Positions 25,129 to 38,206 of a DNA stretch of 64,000 nt are shown here, piece after piece (within the stretch, counting starts at the first letter, position 1; each line of letters starts with the position of its first letter). Under the pieces are notes generated by a model. The model did no database searches and was not told the origin of the DNA. It saw nothing but the letters and a program-made list of their open reading frames with translations. This DNA comes from Cyclina sinensis (Eukaryota; Mollusca; Bivalvia; Venerida; Veneridae), in the NCBI GenBank assembly GCA_012932295.1, contig JAAONU010000001.1, forward strand, positions 6,347,104 to 6,411,103, written 5' to 3'. A program made the translations under genes and the position numbers.

Positions 25129-25830
25129 ATATTTCGCACATCCCGAACATTTGCTAAAATAATTTACACTGAAAAGTTAATTCATTACAGCAATATACAG
25201 TAACGTCAAATTTAAGAAGACTTGCTGGCTTGCCTGGTTTCTCAATAAAATCAGAGCACCTTCCTCTAAGACCTTCAGTAACAGAGATTTCCATTTCTAA
25301 GAAGAAACGAAGTGTACAGTAACGGCTTTGACACACCAGCTTTAAGTAAGTTATTTCTAGAATCGAGGGAATTCAAAACAATATAACAATATGATGTGAC
25401 AATTCGTTGATCGTAATTATAGAAATTTGATTTAGAATATAAGCCGGGGTGTGTTAAGAATATATAAACAAATGTGATAAAATATTTTAGTTATGCGCCT
25501 GATACAGTGAAAACGTGGTCAAGAAATGATGTTAGCGTTGATGACTTTAGCAAAATGTTAGGGTTAGGGTTTGAAAATACGAAATGTGTTATCTTTACTA
25601 TATGCTTTATTTCTCCTTTAGTCAAATAAACGTTTGTGATTTTTTTAAAAACAACAAGTAAGAGTTATTCAGAAAAAAGGTAAATTAACCCATTAATCTG
25701 AATTTCAAAAGCACATACACCGTTCTGATTTACATAGATTACAAGAAAATTTATAAATACAGGGTATTGTCTGACCGACATAACGATAGATTGCCTAGTT
25801 GATCAAGGCTACAGTTCGTGGATTTATACT
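25129..25830. other. Spacer between two tandem arrays
   Basis: AT-rich, with no recognised gene. A (TTAGGG)2 word at 25558-25569 is too short to be meaningful. Confidence 0.4.
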
Positions 25831-27827
25831 ATTGTTTGTCACTCAGTAGACAAAACTACTAACCAAAATTTCTTTGTCACTCAGTATAAATCATGACAGC
25901 ACTATTGACCAAAATTTCTTTGCCACTCAGTACAAATCATTCATAATACTACTGATCAAAATTTCTTTGTCACTCAGTATAAATCATATTCACTACTACA
26001 GACCAAACTTTCTTTGTCACTCAGTATAAATCATATTCACTACTACAGACCAAACTTTCTTTGTCACTCAGTATAAATCATAGACAACACTACTGACAAT
26101 AATTTCTTTGTCACTCAGTAGACAATACTACTGACCAAAATATCTTTGTCACTCAGTATAAATCATTAACAATACTTCTGACCAAAATTTCATTGTCACT
26201 CAGTTTAATCATATCATAGACAACACTACTGACCAAAATTTCTTTGTCACTCAGTATAAATCATAAACAATACTACTGACCAAAATTTCTATGTCACTCA
26301 GTAAAAATCATAGACAACACTACTGACCAAAATTTTTTTATCACTCAGTATGAATCATAGACAATACCACCGACCAAAATTTCTTTGACACTCAGTATAA
26401 ATCATAGACAATAATACTGACCAAAATTTCTTTGTCATTCAGTATAAATCAAAAACAATACTACTGACCAAAATTTCTTTGTCACTCAGTATAAATCAAA
26501 TCATAGGCAACGTTACTGACCAAAATTTCTTTGTCATTCAGTATAAATCATAGACAATAATACTGACAAAAATTTCTTTGTCATTCAGTATAAATCATAG
26601 ACAATACTACTGACCAAAATTTTTTTATCACTCAGTATGAATCATATCATAGACAACACTACTGACAATAATTTCTTTGTCACTCAGTAGACAATACTAC
26701 TGACCAAAATATCTTTGTCACTCAGTATAAATCATTAACAATACTTCTGACCAAAATTTCATTGTCACTCAGTTTAATCATATCATAGACAACACTACTG
26801 ACCAAAATTTCTTTGTCACTCAGTATAAATCATAAACAATACTACTGACCAAAGTTTCTCTGTCACTCAGTAAAAATTATAGACAACACTACTGACCAAA
26901 ATTTTTTTATCACTCAGTATGAATCATAGACAATACCACCGACCAAAATTTCTTTGTCACTCAGCATAAATCATAGACAATAATACTGACCAAAATTTCT
27001 TTGTCATTCAGTATAAATCAAAAACAATACTACTGACCAAAATTTCTTTGTCACTCAGTATAAATCAAATCATAGGCAACGTTACTGACCAAAATTTCTT
27101 TGTCACTCAGTATAAATCATAGACAATAATACTGACAAAAATTTCTTTGTCATTCAGTATAAATCATAGACAATACTACTGACCAAAATTTTTTTATCAC
27201 TCAGTATGAATCATAGACAATACCACCGACCAAAATTTCTTTGTCACTCAGTATAAATCATAGACAATAATACTGACCAAAATTTCTTTGTCATTCAGTA
27301 TAAATCATAGACAATACTACTGACCAAAATTTCTTTGTCACTCAGTATAAATCAAATCATAGGCAACGTTACTGACCAAAATTTCTTTGTCATTCAGTAT
27401 AAATCATAGACAACACTACTGACCAAAATTTCTTTGTCATTCAGTATAAATCATAGACAATACTACTGACAAAATTTTTTTTATCACTCAGTATGAATCA
27501 TAGACAATACCACCGACCAAAATTTCTTTGTCACTCAGTATAAATCATAAACAATACTACTGACCAAAATTTCTTTGTCATTCAGTATAAATCATAGACA
27601 ATACTACTGACCAAAATTTCTTTGTCACTCAGTATAAATCAAATCATAGGCAACGTTACTGACCAAAATTTCTTTGTCATTCAGTATAAATCATAGACAA
27701 TAATACTGACCAAAATTTCTTTGTCATTCAGTATAAATCATAGACAATACTACTGACAAAAATTTCTTTGTCACTCAGTATAAATCATAGACAATACTAC
27801 AATACTACAATACTATTGACCAAAATT
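25831..27827. repeat. 47-bp satellite array with higher-order structure
   Basis: About 42 tandem monomers of 47 bp, with core words ACTGACCAAAATTTCTTTG and TCACTCAGTATAAATCATAG. Diagnostic variants recur at fixed spacing. TACCACCGACC is at 26365, 26934, 27221 and 27508; GGCAACGTTACTG begins near 26506, 27075, 27362 and 27649. The differences are 569, 287 and 287 bp. This is higher-order organisation: roughly a 12-monomer unit duplicated once, then a 6-monomer unit amplified. The 5-bp addition (AAATCAAATCATAGG) explains why 287 is 6 x 47 + 5. There is no coding potential. The array ends with a short (ACAATACT)n stutter. Confidence 0.95.
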
Positions 27828-29345
27828 CAATCAAAGCAAACAAATCATTTACAAACATTCAAACACTACAAAATTAATTTGTCCGGAAATCTCTTGGTGT
27901 TGCTTCTTCTTTGTGAAAATAAAATGTGACTTGATTAAAACAAATAAATTTTATTTAAAAATATATTGTCCTCCCGCTTCTAGAACCAAAATATAAACCT
28001 ACTAAATGAAATATATTTATCCGGAAGTCAGAAAATTAAATCTTAAAATGACCTTGCTATCTAAGTTTGTAATTCTCAAAATGTCTCAAACAAGACCCAT
28101 TTCTGACCCCACCCTGCTACAGCAAGTTATTCTTCTAATCAATATTACTCTATTTTACCCTTTTTTTTTACAAAATCCATTAACTTTTAACATGTCTCAT
28201 CCATCACATGAAATTGAAGAAGATCCACTGGTTTACCCTCCTTCAAAGAAACATCTCCAAGCTCACTCCTGAGACTATGATGTTTTCTGGATAAATACAA
28301 CGTCAAGCAATATTTTAGTTATCTACTATATTGCTGTCTAGAATTTGCAAGGGAATTAGACTAGAAAGAAATATGGTAGTCTAAAAACATAATTACTTCA
28401 AAAAAAGTTTTGAAAATATCACTATATTGCATTCTTTAGATATTAAAACAATTATAAACATATTTCAGAATTATGGTTTTATATAAAATGCATTGTAACT
28501 GTTTTTACTTTAAGACTGCAATGCACTTTTTCGCAGTTCCACATTTCATGCAGAAAAAACAAAGCAACCCATCACTTTTTTTTTTATAAGATAAAATGTC
28601 AACTAAGGCTATCATCTCGGAACTAAGTGAATTAATTATGGTTGACCTATATGGCGACTCGAATGATTATGTTTTAATCAAATGCCTTGAAAACGAAGCC
28701 TGCCAGCTTAGGTATATTAGGACTCAGTTATCATATATACAAATATTGTATTCGTGCAGACTAAATTTTAACGACTATGCGATAAAATTAAGTTGTTTCA
28801 ACCATTTGACATAAGCTTTTAAACGTTTAACAATATTCGGCGCAAATGTTTCATAAGGGATTCACTAAAACAAAAGAAACAACTCAAATAGCTTGATTTA
28901 ATAAAGCCTAACTGTAGTTCCATTTCGCGCATTTTCTCAAGAGAACAACTAACAGATCGCACTTAGATTTAGAAACCAACTGATATTTAATGTATCAGAT
29001 CGAATGTCACCATTAAGTTAAACGCCTGACATTAACTATTCCCATGGTAGTCAAACTCAGCAGTGTGTGTAAACAATGACCAAAATTCACTACCGGTTTA
29101 CTTTCACGACGCTGTCTGTGACGCTAAAAATGTCTCGAAAAGTAAGAGTACGTGCTATACTTTGATATTTTATTAGTTTTTTAGGATAGAAATAATATCG
29201 TATGTATGTTAATAAGCCACTTTGTCAGATTTTACTTAAAAGCGGTACCAGCATTCTCGTGTACAGAGAATTGAAGGCAGACAAATTTACACATCGTGTA
29301 TTTAAGGTTGCGCAATCGTGCTGATGTCTCTGTGCTGTTTCTTTT
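27828..29345. other. No supported feature
   Basis: AT-rich sequence downstream of the satellite. It contains a 72-codon frame at 28596-28814 without recognisable motifs. Confidence 0.4.
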
Positions 29346-30120
29346 TAGCTAACTTGAGCACGTAGTGGTGCTAGTGAGCTAGTCGGCATTTGTGCCGTCG
29401 TCGACTGGGCGTCGTCCATCAACAATCTGCTTCAAATGACATCTTCATCTGTAAAACTTAGTCCAAAATGATAAAATTTGGCAGGGATGTACCATATTTT
29501 CTTGTTTAATATCATAAAGCAAATAGCTCTGTTAGTCTAGTAAATCTTTACCAAGTTTGCTCACATTCCTCTGCGGTTTTTCTATGTCCCGTCCGAACGG
29601 TCACAAGTTTATGTAGAGATATGCGTACACAGGATTGTTTTAATATTCTTCTATAGGACCCAGAATCGAGTAATATATAAATGTATATTTTGCACAAAGC
29701 ATTGCCTGGTACACTTCTGCTTATTACGACAAATGGGACACATATGTTACTAGGTAATCAAAGGGACTTCTACCAAGAGTTTTCAAACTTTGTCCTATTG
29801 GTCTTCTGTGGTTAAAGCACTGGTGTCAGATATTTTCTTAAACAGCAATAGAAAAATATTGAAAAACTTGTTTGCAGAAACCATAGGGCTGAGATTTCTG
29901 CAATTTGGTATGTCGCATTATCTTGTAAACATTTACCCAGATTGCTTAAATCATGCGATTGGTGGCATTTAAGCTCCCAACCGGTGGTTACATGTTTAAG
30001 AATAAAAATATTTACGGGAAACATTTGAAACTCTCATGCATTAAAACACAAACCCAGAGCTCTGAAATTTGACATGTGGAATATTTCAGTGATCCTCTTC
30101 AAAGATTGTTCAAACTTGTT
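29346..30120 (+). mobile_element. Bivalve-type dispersed repeat, fragment
   Basis: Begins TAGCTAACTTGAGCACGTAG, then GTGAGCTAGTCGGCATT and GTCGTCGACTGGGCGTCGTCC. It continues through AAATGACATCTTCATCTG, GATAAAATTTGGCAGG and several diverged modules ending CTTCAAAGATTGTTCAAACTTG. The head is the TAGCTCACTTGAGCACG-type start I know from clam repeats, and it complements the TGAGCTAAAA end of the 5240-6685 element. Open frames inside it are artefacts of the repeat. Confidence 0.6.
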
Positions 30121-30326
30121 TCTGGTGTCATTAAGGGCACTTCTCGAAGTGGGGGAGTTACAAAGAAGTATTTAGGAAACCTATTATTTTTTAATAATAA
30201 AACAAAATGGGTTTTGGTTGGTAGGTTATTAAGTTTTTTCCTTAAGAAATGCAGAAAATGTACGAAATACTACCGCTTGCAAAACGGATTAGAGTATACA
30301 TTGTTAGGTAAAGAACGAGACTCGTC

Positions 30327-30574
30327 GGTACACCTGTCAAAAATCAAAGCGCCGCCCAATGTGTTTCTTTCAAACTCCGCCTTTTACCTGTCAATAGTGT
30401 CATTCTGGCGTCATTCTGTGTACGAAATGGAAAAGCGTTTAGGAAAAATATATTGAGTGAAGATTTCCGGTAGCAACGCAGCGACAATTACGACACAGTA
30501 ACTTTGGCGCCGCCCAGGCACATTTTTCTGCCTGCGGGTAGATTGCAAGACGTAGTTTTATTGACAGGTATACC
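30327..30574. mobile_element. Candidate MITE with GGTAYACCTGTCAA termini
   Basis: GGTACACCTGTCAA at 30327-30340 is inverted as TTGACAGGTATACC at 30561-30574 (13 of 14). Both halves contain GCGCCGCCCA in direct orientation, and the interior is GC-richer than the surroundings. No target-site duplication was recognised. Confidence 0.4.
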
Positions 30575-31305
30575 TGAGAAAACTGCCTCGCTGTGATTGA
30601 ATGACCAGTAAAGTGACAGTTTAAGCTACTGAAATAAACATCGTAATGTCACTTTTTAGCTCGTTCCGAATACGTGAAAATAATCAGTTTTTTAAATGGT
30701 AATATTTAACTTACTCACTTATTCAGAACAGCTGTTCTCATTCTATATTGTTTTCGTAATTGGTATTTAAAAGAGACTGTTTCAAATTGTGCACTTGGAA
30801 CTAGCGAGGAAATTACGTAATATCCTATTTCGCTTGTCGAGATTAGTTCTAATGGAGTGACCATTCTAGGGAACATTTGATTGGATTGTTTGAATTAGTA
30901 TTGTGGTATCTGAAAAATAAGGCAATTGCATGATTTGGGAACACTAAAACAGGATTATACAAACATTGATTAAAAACCCTGTCATTAACAGCAAAATGTA
31001 ATCATGAAATGATCAAACATTTTTTAAAAAGCGTGGGATCGAGAGAGTTTACAAACAAGGCTATTTTCTGCACTACAACTGTTAACCACCGTCAAAAGAA
31101 AATATACTATCCTGTTGGAAAACAAATAGAACAAATACGGCTTCATGTACTTTATATGCGGCTTCAAAAATTGTTTCTGTAATGCGTGTTAATATTCGTA
31201 AATATTAATTCTTACAAGTTTTACGTCATCAATTTTAATTATTGATGCAACTCTAAAGTTGCTGTAACAAATTAAGAAAATTAAGATGATGTGTAACATT
31301 TTCAG
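30575..31305. other. No supported feature
   Basis: AT-rich sequence between two inverted-repeat elements. Confidence 0.4.
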
Positions 31306-31632
31306 TACTACGGAGCCCCAAAAGTGACATGTGCATCTTTTCATTTATTTCGTCATCTTGAAATAACATTTCGTTGAACTAGAATAAAACAAAATTTGTC
31401 TGAATTTCAATTGCTTGTTAAGAATCTTAATTTATTTTCATTTCGTTATCTCGAAAAAATGACATTTCGTTTGAACGAAATAATGTTTTTTTCCTATCTC
31501 GAAATAACGACATTTCGTTAATACGAATTCTGATATTTTGTTCAAATGAAAAACAAAATTTTCTTTATCTCAAAACAATGACATTTCGTTACAACGAGAT
31601 AACGTAACGCTTGGTAAACGTTCATTGTTAAT

Positions 31633-31848
31633 GCTTCTCTTTTTTGTGTATTTCGTTATGTAGAAATAACGCAACGCCACGATGATTTTTCAAAAGTCTT
31701 TCGTTATACATGAATAATGATGCAATAATTACCCCAAATGCTATTCTTTTTTATGTATTTCGTTATGTAGAAATAACAAAACACCACGATGATTTTTCAA
31801 AAGTCTTTCGTTATACATGAATACTGATGCAATAATTACCGCAAATGG
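31633..31848 (+). repeat. 107-bp tandem duplication
   Basis: Two adjacent copies share CGTTATGTAGAAATAAC, CACGATGATTTTTCAAAAG, TCTTTCGTTATACATGAATA and GATGCAATAATTACC. GATGATTTTTCAAAAG starts at 31681 and 31788. The copies differ at only a few positions, so the duplication is younger than the surrounding element. Confidence 0.85.
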
Positions 31849-32400
31849 GCCAGATCGCTCACATGAGCCATGACTGGGGAAGGGAATGTGCCCTTCCAAT
31901 TCGTTATAGTATGAAAAAGTTAAAATCGTCCTAAGCTACCTTAATATCACAAACTGTTAGTCACCAGTTCAAGGAAAGATTATCTTAAAAGAATAAAATC
32001 TCTATGTTAAGGCTCAGATCGTGTGCCCTTCTGAAGTCAGTGATCGCAGCATAAGCTTATGACTTTTTCAAATAATGTTTTGAAATGGTCTAACTATATT
32101 TATACAAAATTACTTTTCATCTACCCTTGAAAGGGGGCATGACTCCTAAAATGATTAGACTTGAAACATCTTTACCCAAGTACGCATTGTGCCTAGTTTA
32201 GTTGAAATAAGCTCAGTGGTACAGGAAAACCAGGGGACATATTTTGTAGAATCATGGTAGAGAACCTTAGGGTTGTGCAACACGCCTAATTACAAAACCA
32301 GCCCTTGTGAATTCAGACGAGAATATTTTCAAATTTTTGCCTTTCCTTAATTCTTTATAAGGGCATAACTTGAACAACCTTGGAAACTTCTATAATTTCG
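31846..32400. repeat. Nested fragment of bivalve-type dispersed repeat
   Basis: Starts GGGCCAGATCGCTCACATGAGCC and ends around TTCAGACGAGAATATTTTCAAA and GGGCATAACTTGAACAACCTTGG, the module words of the 5240-6685 repeat. It lies inside the inverted-repeat element at 31306-32565. Confidence 0.55.
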
Positions 32401-33573
32401 AGATAACGATTTAACGTAATTTCGTGAAAACAAAATTTCATTTCGAAATAATAATAAAAAAACGTTATTTCGAGAAAACGAAAGGTTGTTATTTCGAGAT
32501 AACGAAGTGTTGTTATTTTGATATCACGAGATGTTGAATGTGCATGTCATTTTAGGGGCTCGTACATATCGGAGCACGGTACTAAAATGTAGTCATTTCT
32601 ACTTTACACCTGATTTAAGAAGTTGATTTGAGAAGGTGATTAAAATATACTCATTGAATAAGGCATCCTGTCGACTACTGCTTTCTGAAATTTAATCTTA
32701 GTTTCGAGCTGCAATAAACAAGTTCATTTTCTGTACTATGAAAACTGGAAAAAAAAATGTAAAAAATAGCAGAAACTTAAGGTTTTCCTAGGTAGTGTAA
32801 CAAAAGACGGCTACTTTGATTTATTAATTATATATGTATAAAATAATGGGGAAAAAACAAAACAACACGAACTACTCAGTTCAAGTGTTAATATAAACGA
32901 TTAAAAATCTATAGGTTGCAATATCGCTTTCGAATGGTGTCTTTGATCTAACACTCCTAAAGGGGTAGATAAAAGGGGAAATTAAAGTTAAAGTTACCCA
33001 TTCATCAAAACGTTCTAACGCTAAGCGAAATTTGCCAAGAAAAACAGAACTACAGAGATTTACGTAAATTACTCACCATTCAAACGCTATCTGACTAGAA
33101 ATTGACATGTATGGTAATGTTATGGATAATTACGTTAGGATCATTATTCTGATTTATGGCATTTTTATTTTGCATTTTGTCAGATTTTCTGACACACATT
33201 TCTTTCACTGTTACATATTTAGTCGGAGACGACCAGGCGCTTAAGTATGAGACTGAAAACAATTTGAATCTATAAAATGCTTCCAGACACAAATTTACTT
33301 TTTATATTCACATAAAACAAAAGACATCTTGTTTTTAGTGAATATATGTTGTAAATGTCACAGAGTTCATTAAAAGAGCATGTTGACATCTGCTACATGC
33401 CGACTACAGCCCATTAACATTTACGGAGGTACGGTTGTGCAATTGATTGTTTTCCTTTATCAAGTACGAGAATGTCGGAAATTATTTTTAGTTTGGAATT
33501 TTTAAAACATTAATTTAACAGAAGCTAAATTTGATTGATTGGGTTGCATAAATCATCAACGTCTCCAGTAAAC

Positions 33574-33946
33574 TGATTTATTACATAACCTATAAATAGC
33601 TTTGAAATGCCTTTCTGTGATTGGTACAGGCGTAACTTTTTTGTAAAAAAAAATAACGGTAAATATCAGAGCATATTGACCATTTCTTTCAAAAATAGAT
33701 TTCCTGGAAATCCCCCGCATCTGTTTATAATTCGGACATTTCCGGCGAAACGACTCACTTTCGGCAAATGACGAACGCCGTTTCGACAAAGTTCGTTGAA
33801 TGCGCTACCTGACAAGATGTTGTGAATTATGACGGTTTGACAGCGATATAAGAAATGGATGAAACAAATGTGCAATATAAAAGCTATTTATAGATTATTT
33901 AATAAAACAAATATAGACTTTTCAGCTGGTAAATATGATGTGATAT
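33574..33946. mobile_element. AT-tipped MITE, copy A
   Basis: The left end (TTATTACATAACCTATAAATAG) and the right end (CTATTTATAGATTATTTAATAA) are an imperfect inverted repeat of about 28 bp. The whole element aligns to 36006-36392 in the same orientation, about 2.43 kb away, with shared words such as TTTGAAATGCCTTTCT, ATAACGGTAAATATCAGAGC, GGACATTTCCGGCGAAACGA and GACAGCGATATAAGAAATGG. Minus-strand frames overlap (33556-33789 and 33666-33875), but copy A is frameshifted relative to copy B. Confidence 0.75.
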
Positions 33947-35877
33947 GTACCTAAAAAATTAATATTGACCGAGGCGTCAATTATTAGCATTTATATAAAT
34001 GTACGAATTGTTACACTAAATATTTCTTAAATGTTACATAAGCTTTATTTGATTTTATATTAAAAGACACATATATATAATTATATCATATATAATCAGT
34101 AATTATCCAGTTTATAAGAACTCTTACTGACAGTCGTGACATGAATGCTAGTTGGAAGGAGCGGTATTTTAGCATAAAAATACAACAAATAAATTTTAGG
34201 AATAAATTTGCATTCAAAGTTTTTGACAACTTAAACGAAATACTGAACATCTTGCTGTATAATCGCACCTTCACGTAATCAATGTCACATACTGACGAAA
34301 CTTAAGCAAACAGAAAAAAGATAGCAGTTTTCGTGTGTGGCCTGTAAAATACGAGGCCTTGGCACAACTAAATCTTTCAAAATGATACGGACATAAGTGT
34401 TCAAGCTAGGCTTTATACGGTCAAATAAGGTACATCTATGCCTTTTTTAAAAGCATTGCAATAACCTTCAAAAGAATATTGGTTAGGCTTGACAAATAGC
34501 TGGTGCTTTAAATAAGATTAATGAAAATTTTGACTTTATGATTTCTTCAGGCAAACTTTAAGTCACCTGTAACACGAAGGCCCTAGTATTTGCTGGTACA
34601 TCATGTTTCTTTTGGGATTTTTTTGTCCGTTTCTTTTTTGTTTTCTTATAAATTGGCCTTAAACTGATACACAAAATAAAAATTTGTTATTTTACCTTTA
34701 TTTTAGATAGATGGAAAATTGCTCTAAATTTATCGGAAAACAATCAGACGCACGCTTTCATTTAAAGATTACAGTATGAGATTTAAAAAAAAAAATATTT
34801 TTAAAAGAAAAAGATAAAAAACTTTACAATGAACCTCACTAATCAATGCGTTATTGTTTAGGTTGTACCAAATGTTTTTAAATATTATTAATGGAGACGT
34901 TACCACCAAATCTCAAAATAACAAGATTCAACAATTGTTTTACCGACAAATATACTAGTCAAGAGCATATTATAACACAGGCCGTTAGTTGCACCCTGCA
35001 CCGTTTCACCGTATTGCAGAAGTCGAAATCTGAAAAACTCTTTTATTGAAAAAAGGAATCAGTGTAAGCGAAGCAGTCTTCTCCTTATCAGCCTAATCGC
35101 ATCACTGACATTTAGACAAAACTGAAAAAGAATCTTTTTAAATCTTAAAATATATGCTGATATTAGCATTCTGACACCTGGTTTTTGATGTATTGCATGT
35201 AACTTAATATAACTTTATTCGAGGTTTTCTTCAGACAAAATATATTGCAAAGGAAAAACACTCAAATCGTGATATTTCACGACATGACATCTTAAAGGGT
35301 AGTTGCGCCAGCTAATTAATTCCCGGAGACATTTATAAAAACTAAAGTCATTTCAACTGCTAACTATAAACCAGACAGAACTGCTGGAAGAAATGACAGT
35401 AATGGCATTTCCTTACCAAATTCGCTGATTTTTTTTCCTGGTTGCATAGAAGCTATCTTTCTTTACTCAAATCTCATTATAGAGATTATATACTCGCTGA
35501 CCTTAATTTTTCTATAGAAACTGAATTGTGAATGAAATAACGAAGAACAGAATTTTCATTGATGTGGCTCAGCTGAACAATGTGGCGTAATAAATTTCAA
35601 AAGTTATCTCGTAAGGGCATTCAAATGTAAAATGTCTGGCTAAGTTAACTGTTATCTATTCTCATATAGAACATGAATCCTTTTCAAACTTCAAGATAAT
35701 TGGATACATCATTTTTTCCTTCGTATTACCTTAAAACCAGTCTAGACAAGGATTTGTTTTGCAGAGTATATATTCCAGTTGCTGCAGGAAAGAAAAAGTT
35801 AATTTGCGAAAATAATAAATAAAAACTTGTAGTGAGAATAAGGTACGTACTACTGATTTAACTTTTTTTTATTTGTT

Positions 35878-35935
35878 TGCCTGCGTGCCTGCGTGCGTGT
35901 GAGCATGCGTACGTGTGAGCATGCGTGCCTACAAG
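35878..35935 (+). repeat. GTGCCTGC/GTGTGAGCATGC microsatellite
   Basis: Imperfect tandem runs of CTGCGTGC and GTGTGAGCATGCGT in otherwise AT-rich sequence, just upstream of MITE copy B. Confidence 0.8.
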
Positions 35936-36005
35936 CGCTTTTGGATGAAGGGGTATGAGCTGTTTCGAAAAGAAACAAATATAAATATAATCAGTCCGTA
36001 ATACA

Positions 36006-36392
36006 TGATTTTATTATATAATCTATAAATAGCTTTGAAATGCCTTTCTCTGATTGGTGCAGACGCAACTTTGTGTAAAAAGATAACGGTAAATATCAGA
36101 GCATATTGACCGTTTTCCTTTCAAAAATAGTTTTCCTCGAAATCCTTCGCATCTGTTTAGAATTCGGACATTTCCGGCGAAACGACTTATTTCCGGCAAA
36201 TGACGAAGGCCGTTTCGGCAAATTCCGTCGAATGCGCCACCTGAAAGGATGATGTGAATCATGACGTTTCCGGTGCGTTCGTTTGACAGCGATATAAGAA
36301 ATGGATGAAACAAACGTGCCATATAAAAGCTATCTATAGATTATATAATAAAATAAATATGGACTTTTTAGCTGGTAAATATGATGTAATAT
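36006..36392. mobile_element. AT-tipped MITE, copy B
   Basis: The left end TTTTATTATATAATCTATAAATAGCTTT and the right end AAAGCTATCTATAGATTATATAATAAAA are inverted with about one mismatch. A 99-codon minus-strand frame (36023-36322) covers most of it. Copy A preserves an equivalent frame only in its middle portion, with many replacement differences, so the frame looks passive. Homology to copy A continues about 35 bp past the right inverted repeat (GCTGGTAAATATGATGT), so the true element end may lie there. Confidence 0.75.
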
Positions 36393-36632
36393 TGACTTCG
36401 GCTATCGCAACTCAAATTTTCGTGCTCACAAACATTCGAACAAACTTACATGAACATAAAGCTGTAAACAAGTGACGTCATATCAAACAAACTCCTAACT
36501 ATACGTATTTTTGCTCTTAAATCTAAGTGTGCCGCCGACCCTTGACCTACATACTTGGTTTGAATGTGCGTATGTGATCACTGCTTTCTACTCTTTAGCC
36601 GAAAAGACATGACAGTTGGAAAACATCAATAT

Positions 36633-36905
36633 CACTAGCGGATCCAGAGGGGGCGCTCCCGGCGCGCGTCCCACTCCCCTAAAATTACCGGACCATAGGT
36701 GTTATTGTAGGTATTTTTTAAATATGTCTTTAAACAATGTATACTTTATTGTTCAACATTGAATTGAATAATCGGAGGCCCATGTGATATAGCCAAATCA
36801 GTATACTCTAGCATAACCCCAACCGTTGAAATGAGGTAGAAAACGGACACAAATTGGGCCGAACATTTTGCGGCCCCCAAACCTGAAATCCTGGAGCCGC
36901 CCCTG
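36633..36905. mobile_element. Candidate hAT-like MITE
   Basis: Left CACTAGCGGATCCAG and right, read inward, CAGGGGCGGCTCCAG match at 11 of 15. The GC-rich tips (GGGGGCGCTCCCGGCGCGCG on the left, GCGGCCCCCAAACC on the right) stand out from the AT-rich flanks and resemble ends of widespread hAT-type non-autonomous elements. No clean 8-bp duplication is visible, so boundaries may be off by several bases. Confidence 0.4.
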
Positions 36906-36999
36906 AACATTGTATCTCTCATTGCAGATTCGTGGCCGGAAAAGCTACAAACTTGACAGAATAAGTCTCATAGCGTGACGTCCTGCTGTTGTATTTTTT

Positions 37000-38206
37000 T
37001 CTGGGGAAATAAGAAAAACATCATCAACTACAATCTTACAATCTAACCCTTAAGTAACGGAAGTATGCTAATTCTTCTTAATATTGTCTCACGCAATGCG
37101 CAATATTTCTTCTAGCTCCAATCCTCTCAGAATATGTATGACTGCCTGGTGACTGGTGTTATCAGAGAAATTTATAATATTTAAGTAAGATCGGTTGGAG
37201 CTTGCGTTCCTTTGTCATGAATACAGCGTATTTTTATTTAAAAGTTGATCCCTAACGTATGCAATAGGAACAGGTACAGCTTAAGTGGGCCAGCAGGGGT
37301 ATTTTAAAGCCAGTTGTTTCTTCTAAGTCCAATTGTAACATACTAAGTTAGATATACTTTTCAGAGTGAAGTCATGAGTGGTTGAACATATTTTAAGACT
37401 ACTGGTGTGAAGAGGTCACATTTGTTTTATCATGAAAATATAGTAAGTTCGGAGATTTCAAGAAAAGAAGTATAGTTGTAGTTATCATTAATTTTGAGTC
37501 ACACGGAATAACCTCTCTGCTTCGTTTTTGATGGTTTTGAATTTAATTGTACTCAATTTGTTTGACATAAAACGTCTGATATAATAGACACCATACAAAC
37601 TATATATGGATTTACTTACCTTGAAAAAACAGAAAAATTTCATTTATAAAACTTGCTTATCTCCACCTTTTACCTCTGCAGTGTGATATAAAAAAAATCA
37701 GTAGAAAATAAAGAAGAAAAAGTTTCATTGATATGAACGCAAACTGAGGTTAGTTTTATTTTTCATAAGACTGCTGTAAGTAATGTTTTTATCACCTTTG
37801 ATACCTTTTTATCTCGAACATAAAAAAACTATTACTGGCTGCCAGTCAAGCCCTGGTCCAGTGTTAAGATTCTTATCCTGTTTTGTTTTAAATCACTTAG
37901 CTAGACGAATAAAAGTGTCAGCTCCCAGAGGGTACGTATCATTAACAAACCTGTGTGCTACGTATGATACAATTAACCTTCCATTTATACTGAGTCTAGA
38001 TATGATATAAATTCAGTTCGCTTTTTACTGGAAAGAGGCATTAATATGACGTGAAAATATGCTTAACAACAAAAAATAAGTACAAACACATATTTCTACG
38101 TTATAATCCTGTTTTATCATATCGGATCGAATCACATCACATTGAAGCCCATCTTAACGCATACAAGGAAGGAAGGTCTAAATGAACAATTGTCAGAACA
38201 TTTCAT

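Larger units (their letters stand above)
31306..32565. mobile_element. Palindrome-rich inverted-repeat element with nested insert
   Basis: The left end (CGGAGCCCCAAAAGTGACATGTGCAT) and the right end, read inward (CGAGCCCCTAAAATGACATGCACAT), form an imperfect terminal inverted repeat. Both arms are filled with variants of TTTCGTTATCTCGAAATAACG, itself a near-palindrome (31345-31620 and 32390-32520). The centre is occupied by a 107-bp duplication and a fragment of the dispersed clam-type repeat, so the original element was probably split by later events. No coding frame. Confidence 0.6.

Noticed and set aside
25558..25571. TTAGGGTTAGGG, also seen at 52865-52876.
   Set aside because: Only two telomere-type units at each place, in no consistent context; expected occasionally by chance.
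25831..27827. CRISPR-like look of regular repeats.
   Set aside because: Monomers are contiguous with no unique spacers, vary along the array, and the DNA is clearly eukaryotic.
30076..30456. A 126-codon plus-strand frame.
   Set aside because: It begins in the end of a dispersed repeat and runs into a candidate MITE; no domain recognised.
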